Shown here in pieces: positions 42,086-45,903 of a DNA stretch of 45,903 nt (positions are counted from its first letter, which is position 1; each line of letters starts with the position of its first letter). Origin of the DNA: Candidatus Poseidoniales archaeon (GTDB lineage Archaea; Thermoplasmatota; Poseidoniia; Poseidoniales; Poseidoniaceae). The notes below the pieces were generated by a model, which worked only from the letters and a program-made list of their open reading frames with translations, made no database searches and was not told where the DNA came from. A program made the translations under genes and the position numbers. Where the stretch lies: assembly GCA_003602575.1 (NCBI GenBank), contig QQRY01000015.1:1-45903 (forward strand), written 5' to 3'.

Positions 42086-43894
42086 TCAGCACATTCTAAG
42101 ACCATCTTCAGGATTACCATAATCTTGCATTGGGGCCTTGAATAATTCATCACAGGTTCTCTTGACAATTGGTATAGTTAGAGTGGATTCATCCCAATCG
42201 ATTGAATAACCGCCAACTGATGAAGAGGAAGGAACGTAATCTTGTCCTGTTTGGGTCATTACTATGGTAATTGATTCTCCTGCTGAAAGGAAAACATCCA
42301 TCGGCATGAACTCCATCAATCCTGTTACTTCAACATAAGGAATCAATGCAATTTGTCCATCACGGCCACCAGCATGGAATCTGTAATCCATGACAGCATG
42401 ACCTAACCTCATGCCATTATCATCTCTCATTTCCAAATAACCATGAGCGCCATTGAGAGTGCTTGGAGTCACTGGAATATGGAATGTGGGCATACCTGCA
42501 ATGAAGATATCTTCCTCAAATGGACCATATGTCATAGTAATGGTTGAGGCAGCAGAGATTGCGGAACTATCAGGTGATAATTCAGCACCATTGATTACTA
42601 GATACTCGGTATCAAGTGCAGGATATGTCGATTCAAATCTCCAGCCACCACGATTATCTTGCATCTCTACACCCAATGTTGGCTCTCTACCTTCACCTTT
42701 CAAGTACCAATCAAACCAGTAAAGCATCTCATCAGCCCAGTCCCATCTAAGCGTGTAAGGATAAGCTTCTGCTCCTTCACCAGAGCCTTGTGAACTGTGA
42801 CCCGAATCTCTATCCGGATAATCATGAGCCCATTGTCCAGCAAGAGTCTTGACTTCAATACCAGCCTCTTCCATGATTTGATGAGTTGGGAAAGCCATGT
42901 GAGGATCTACATTCCAATCCTGCATTCCTTGGATGATGTAAACTGAGCCTTGGTAATTTTGAACTACTCTACCTAAGAATGAACGCTCGGTCCAGTAAGT
43001 ATTTCCGGCAAAGTCTACCATTCCTCCGGTTTGGTATGCTAGAGGTCCGTTGACATATCCTTCAACATATCCTTCACACAGATTTTCAGAATCGCTGACA
43101 TCACCGTCGATACCAAATGAACCATAAACGCCGTTATGCATTATAGCACCACGTGCTTCCATACTTCCATTTCTCCACATTAATTCGTGAACTCCAATCA
43201 AACCAGACATTGGAACTATTGTTGAAAGATAAGGATTGCCAAATGTTGCTGCTTGCCATGGTGTACTACCATCATACGACTTACCAATCATGCCAACTTT
43301 ACCATTTGACCAAGGTTGCTCTCCAAGCCATGTAACTGCAGCATCTATGCCTCTTTGTTCATCTGTCCCCATCAAATCCATACAATGATTGGAGTTTCCA
43401 GTACCAAATACTGAAACTTGAGCAACACCATATCCATGAGGAACATAGTTCTCGATTAAGAAGCGACCAAGACGCTCTGCAGGGGTGGTTGCGGAAACAT
43501 CGCCATCATCATAGTAAGGTCCAACCTCTGAAATCACTGGAACTTTACATTCTTCGGAGAGATTACTAGCGCTGTAATCGCATCCTTCGATTACTGGCAA
43601 CCAAAGACCGAGATGGACTTCAGCACCACCAGTAACACCTGCCCCACCATCTGCTGCAGTAATGGATGGTACTGGAACATAAATCGACTGAACTTCGCCT
43701 ATCTCGTAAAGACCCGGCATCGAAACACGGCTAAATGAATCATTATCTTCATACACAAGGTCCTCTCTATCCCATGGCTCAGGGTAGAAATTGTCCTCAC
43801 CATTCATCGAATCCATGGCTTCGTCTTCGCCTAAGCATCCCGAAAGGCTTGCGCTAAGCATAACCAAAAGAATCAGCCATGGGCGGAAGTCCAT
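42086..43894 (-). CDS. Exported S15-family (X-Pro dipeptidyl-peptidase/CocE type) lipoprotein
   Basis: 602 residues with signal peptide [20 protein letters not shown] and lipobox Cys20, so it is anchored outside the membrane. The alpha/beta-hydrolase core has the nucleophile elbow [10 protein letters not shown] (Ser206), the acid in [10 protein letters not shown] (Asp326) and the base in AGQWAHDYP (His357). This is the complete S15 triad. A C-terminal jelly-roll domain follows ([28 protein letters not shown]), as in CocE and X-Pro peptidases. It probably trims proline-containing peptides or hydrolyses esters or amides outside the cell. The substrate is not resolved by sequence. It is transcribed just upstream of the MutS-like gene but with a 52-base gap. 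It fits a protein-degrading heterotrophic lifestyle. Confidence 0.92.
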   Translation of the reverse strand: MDFRPWLILLVMLSASLSGCLGEDEAMDSMNGEDNFYPEPWDREDLVYEDNDSFSRVSMPGLYEIGEVQSIYVPVPSITAADGGAGVTGGAEVHLGLWLPVIEGCDYSASNLSEECKVPVISEVGPYYDDGDVSATTPAERLGRFLIENYVPHGYGVAQVSVFGTGNSNHCMDLMGTDEQRGIDAAVTWLGEQPWSNGKVGMIGKSYDGSTPWQAATFGNPYLSTIVPMSGLIGVHELMWRNGSMEARGAIMHNGVYGSFGIDGDVSDSENLCEGYVEGYVNGPLAYQTGGMVDFAGNTYWTERSFLGRVVQNYQGSVYIIQGMQDWNVDPHMAFPTHQIMEEAGIEVKTLAGQWAHDYPDRDSGHSSQGSGEGAEAYPYTLRWDWADEMLYWFDWYLKGEGREPTLGVEMQDNRGGWRFESTYPALDTEYLVINGAELSPDSSAISAASTITMTYGPFEEDIFIAGMPTFHIPVTPSTLNGAHGYLEMRDDNGMRLGHAVMDYRFHAGGRDGQIALIPYVEVTGLMEFMPMDVFLSAGESITIVMTQTGQDYVPSSSSVGGYSIDWDESTLTIPIVKRTCDELFKAPMQDYGNPEDGLRMC

Positions 43895-43950
43895 GCTGCA
43901 ATGCCAACATCATTAATTCTTGAACTCATCGCATTGATGAACAATGGTAA

Positions 43951-44325
43951 TCACTCGGTTTTTTCCTGTTCTCGCTTTGCTAATTCTTCGCGAACCTCGT
44001 CCATATCAAGGTCTACTAACATTTTGACTAAATCACGAAGAGCGTCTTCTGGCAGAGCGCCTGGCTGCATGAAAACTCCTATTTCTTCTTTGAATGCGAT
44101 AGTTGTGGGAATCGACCTTATGTTGAATAAACGACCAAGTTCTGGTTCTGCCTCGGTATCGATTTTGCCAAAAACGACATCTGGGAACTCTTCAGAGACC
44201 TTCTCATAAACCGGACCATATGCTTTGCAAGGCCCACACCATTCAGCCCAAAAGTCGAGAATTACCAATTTATTTGATTCAATAGTTTCCGCAAACATCG
44301 GTTCTGATATTTCTAAAGTCGCCAT
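43951..44325 (-). CDS. Thioredoxin
   Basis: 124-residue thioredoxin-fold protein with FWAEWCGPCKAYGP (WCGPC at 29-33) and the conserved cis-proline in RSIPTTIAF. It lacks a signal peptide, so it is cytoplasmic. A charged helical C-terminal extension of ~20 residues (DEVREELAKREQEKTE) exceeds the ~105-residue minimum. It could reduce the peroxiredoxin at 20401 and other thiol proteins. ATG 44325 diverges from the exported amidohydrolase; 91 bases separate the two starts. Confidence 0.96.
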   Translation of the reverse strand: MATLEISEPMFAETIESNKLVILDFWAEWCGPCKAYGPVYEKVSEEFPDVVFGKIDTEAEPELGRLFNIRSIPTTIAFKEEIGVFMQPGALPEDALRDLVKMLVDLDMDEVREELAKREQEKTE

Positions 44326-44416
44326 GAAACCTACCCTTTTGAATAGAGTCTATCATATCATCGCTAGAAAAACTATCAGCCGTTTAATTCATGTGCTACC
44401 CCATCGAGGCCACATA

Positions 44417-45903
44417 ATGCGCAGACCCTTAGTGACCATAGCAATACTCGCAATAATGATTCTAGCACCTTGGTCTTTAACCACTTCTTCACTCGATGAA
44501 ACCGAGCAAAATATGGCTAATGGTAGAGCGGGTAACATCGTCATATCTGAACTACTTGTCAGCCCAAATAATTTGGTTTCAAACTCAACTTCAGGTAACA
44601 TGAATGTATACAATGCTACAGATTGGAACGGAGATGGAGATTATGGAAAGTATAGTGACCAGTTCATTGAAATTTGGAATTCTGGTGATGCAACTGTCGA
44701 TGTATCTGATTGGATTTTATCCACTACAAGCGGTAGTCCTCCTTGTCAATTGGCTTGGAACACTAACATCTCTGCAGATGGAAGAATTGTTGTATTTAGA
44801 GCAGATTCGGATTTAGATCTTAGTTACTATGACGGTGAAACCGTTACTATTAGCGATGACTCGGGAAATTTCGTAAATTCAATGACATTCCCTGAATATG
44901 ATTCGCTTTATGGTAAATCATATGTTGAGAACTCAAATGGTGATTTAGTAAAAGTAACTCCAACACCAGGATGGGGGCCTAATGATACTGGAACATATAC
45001 AGTTGCCCAAAATATCGTTAAATGTTTCAAAGTATCCAATACAGATTCTTCTCGTGCATTCCTTCTTCAAGGAAGAGTGGTTACTATGGAAAATGAAAAT
45101 AGTGTCATCAACCAAGGAAATGTAATGGTCAGAGATGGAAAGATAACCGGCGTTTGGTCCTCTGCTGACCAACCTCCTGCTGGAGTTGACTTTTCCGATG
45201 TACCAATAATCCAAACCGATGGAACAATCTATCCTGGTTTAATTGACTTGCACAACCATATGCACTACAATCATATCCCATTATGGGACTTTAATGTCCA
45301 CCTAAACACAAACCAACGTTCTGAAGAAGGCGGATACACCAACAGATATCAATGGGGAGATAACTGGGATTATGGCCCAAGTATCACATGGATGAAGAAC
45401 AATGTCCAAGATAGAGACCGATGGGATATGGCAAGTGAACAAATGAAATATGCTGAAGTTCAACTAGTTGCTGGAGGAGTTACTGCTGTTCAAGGCTCTC
45501 CAAGTTCAGGCACACAAGCATGGGATAGTATTCTAGCTAGAAATGTGGAACTGTATAATTTCGGACAAGATAATGTTCAAACATGTGCTGTTTGTTCATG
45601 GAATGAAAACTCATACAACTCACAAGGAAAAATAGATGATATGGCTGATGGAGACCTAGAGGCTTGGTTCATACACTTATCTGAAGGAGTAGATTCTTCC
45701 AGTAAACAAGAATTCGATGATTTATACGCCAAGGGACTTGTCAAGGAACAAACAATGGTAATACACGGTACTGGACTAGACAGAAGTCAATTCGACAAGA
45801 TGGCTGAAGTAAATGCTGACTTGATTTGGTCGCCTCTATCCAACTTACTTCTTTATGGCGACACAACAGATGTGGTCGAAGCAGATAATGCAGGAGTTAG
45901 AAT
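44417..45903 (+). CDS. Exported lamin-tail/amidohydrolase fusion protein (3' part beyond the right edge)
   Basis: The frame is open from ATG 44417 to the window end (495 residues visible). A signal peptide (MRRPLVTIAILAIMILAPWS) is followed by a lamin-tail domain of ~150 residues: IVISELLVSP, DWNGDGDYGKYSDQFIEIWN and the VDVSDWILSTTSG strand. From about residue 210 an amidohydrolase begins: LLQGRVVTMENENSVINQG, VMVRDGKITGVW and the metal motif YPGLIDLHNHMHYNH. GGVTAVQGSPSSG and the zinc-histidine strand MVIHGTGLD follow. The enzyme is imidazolonepropionase/prolidase-like in this region, with a cyclic amidohydrolase or peptidase-type activity likely. The missing C-terminus should hold the last Asp ligand. 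It is divergent from thioredoxin. Confidence 0.9.
   Translation, partial: MRRPLVTIAILAIMILAPWSLTTSSLDETEQNMANGRAGNIVISELLVSPNNLVSNSTSGNMNVYNATDWNGDGDYGKYSDQFIEIWNSGDATVDVSDWILSTTSGSPPCQLAWNTNISADGRIVVFRADSDLDLSYYDGETVTISDDSGNFVNSMTFPEYDSLYGKSYVENSNGDLVKVTPTPGWGPNDTGTYTVAQNIVKCFKVSNTDSSRAFLLQGRVVTMENENSVINQGNVMVRDGKITGVWSSADQPPAGVDFSDVPIIQTDGTIYPGLIDLHNHMHYNHIPLWDFNVHLNTNQRSEEGGYTNRYQWGDNWDYGPSITWMKNNVQDRDRWDMASEQMKYAEVQLVAGGVTAVQGSPSSGTQAWDSILARNVELYNFGQDNVQTCAVCSWNENSYNSQGKIDDMADGDLEAWFIHLSEGVDSSSKQEFDDLYAKGLVKEQTMVIHGTGLDRSQFDKMAEVNADLIWSPLSNLLLYGDTTDVVEADNAGVR

Noticed and set aside
1-45903. tRNA, rRNA, CRISPR arrays, insertion sequences, phage genes
   Set aside because: All intergenic gaps are about 210 bases or less. 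None shows a cloverleaf, spaced direct repeats or a transposase or integrase frame.

Overview
The window is a dense stretch of archaeal chromosome with moderately AT-rich DNA and almost no intergenic space. It most likely comes from a planktonic Marine Group II euryarchaeon (Candidatus Poseidoniales, Thermoplasmatota). The assignment is an inference. It rests on a complete arlB-F-G-H-I-J archaellum core, Shine-Dalgarno sites of the GGAGGTGA type, a K+-dependent-type membrane pyrophosphatase, a two-domain aconitase-X/phosphomevalonate dehydratase, exported lipoprotein peptidases and very large Ig-like surface proteins. No rRNA, tRNA, CRISPR array, insertion sequence or phage module was seen. 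No gap between genes exceeds about 210 bases.

Layout. 1-1631 (-): proton/sodium pyrophosphatase, cut by the left edge. 1788-5677: NifU-like Fe-S scaffold protein, a small membrane protein, a PolX-type polymerase/PHP protein, two small unknown genes and an endonuclease III. 5678-20197 (-): one continuous, tightly packed transcription unit. In order of transcription it holds a 143-aa protein of unknown function, a ~1,630-aa Ig-repeat membrane protein, a 401-aa acidic coiled-coil protein, two archaellins, a 285-aa protein in the arlC/D/E position, arlF, arlG, arlH, arlI, arlJ and a small membrane protein. 20401-22215 (+): peroxiredoxin, hexapeptide acyltransferase and flavin-reductase-fold protein. 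22217-24987 (-): sugar-nucleotide epimerase and fused aconitase X. 25094-27316 (+): membrane-anchored collagen-like/ELWxxDGT-type protein. 27281-35152 (-): tRNA hydroxylase TrhO, NAD synthetase and a second giant surface protein. 35310-40044 (+): IleRS and a lipoprotein with Asp-box motifs. 40045-44325 (-): HhH-MutS ATPase, S15-family lipoprotein peptidase and thioredoxin. 44417-end (+): exported lamin-tail/amidohydrolase fusion, cut by the right edge.

How the genes work together. The archaellum block supplies filament (ArlB1, ArlB2), stator-like surface proteins (ArlF, ArlG), the ArlH/ArlI motor ATPases and the ArlJ platform. The three unfamiliar genes upstream share its strand, overlaps and ribosome-binding sites, so they are the best candidates for a lineage-specific archaellum or cell-surface module. 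The exported peptidase, the amidohydrolase and the two giant Ig-like proteins fit a cell that processes proteinaceous matter outside the membrane. PolX, Nth and the MutS-like ATPase are DNA-maintenance genes. Strong GGAGGTGA-like sites were used to move several starts inward from the longest open frame.
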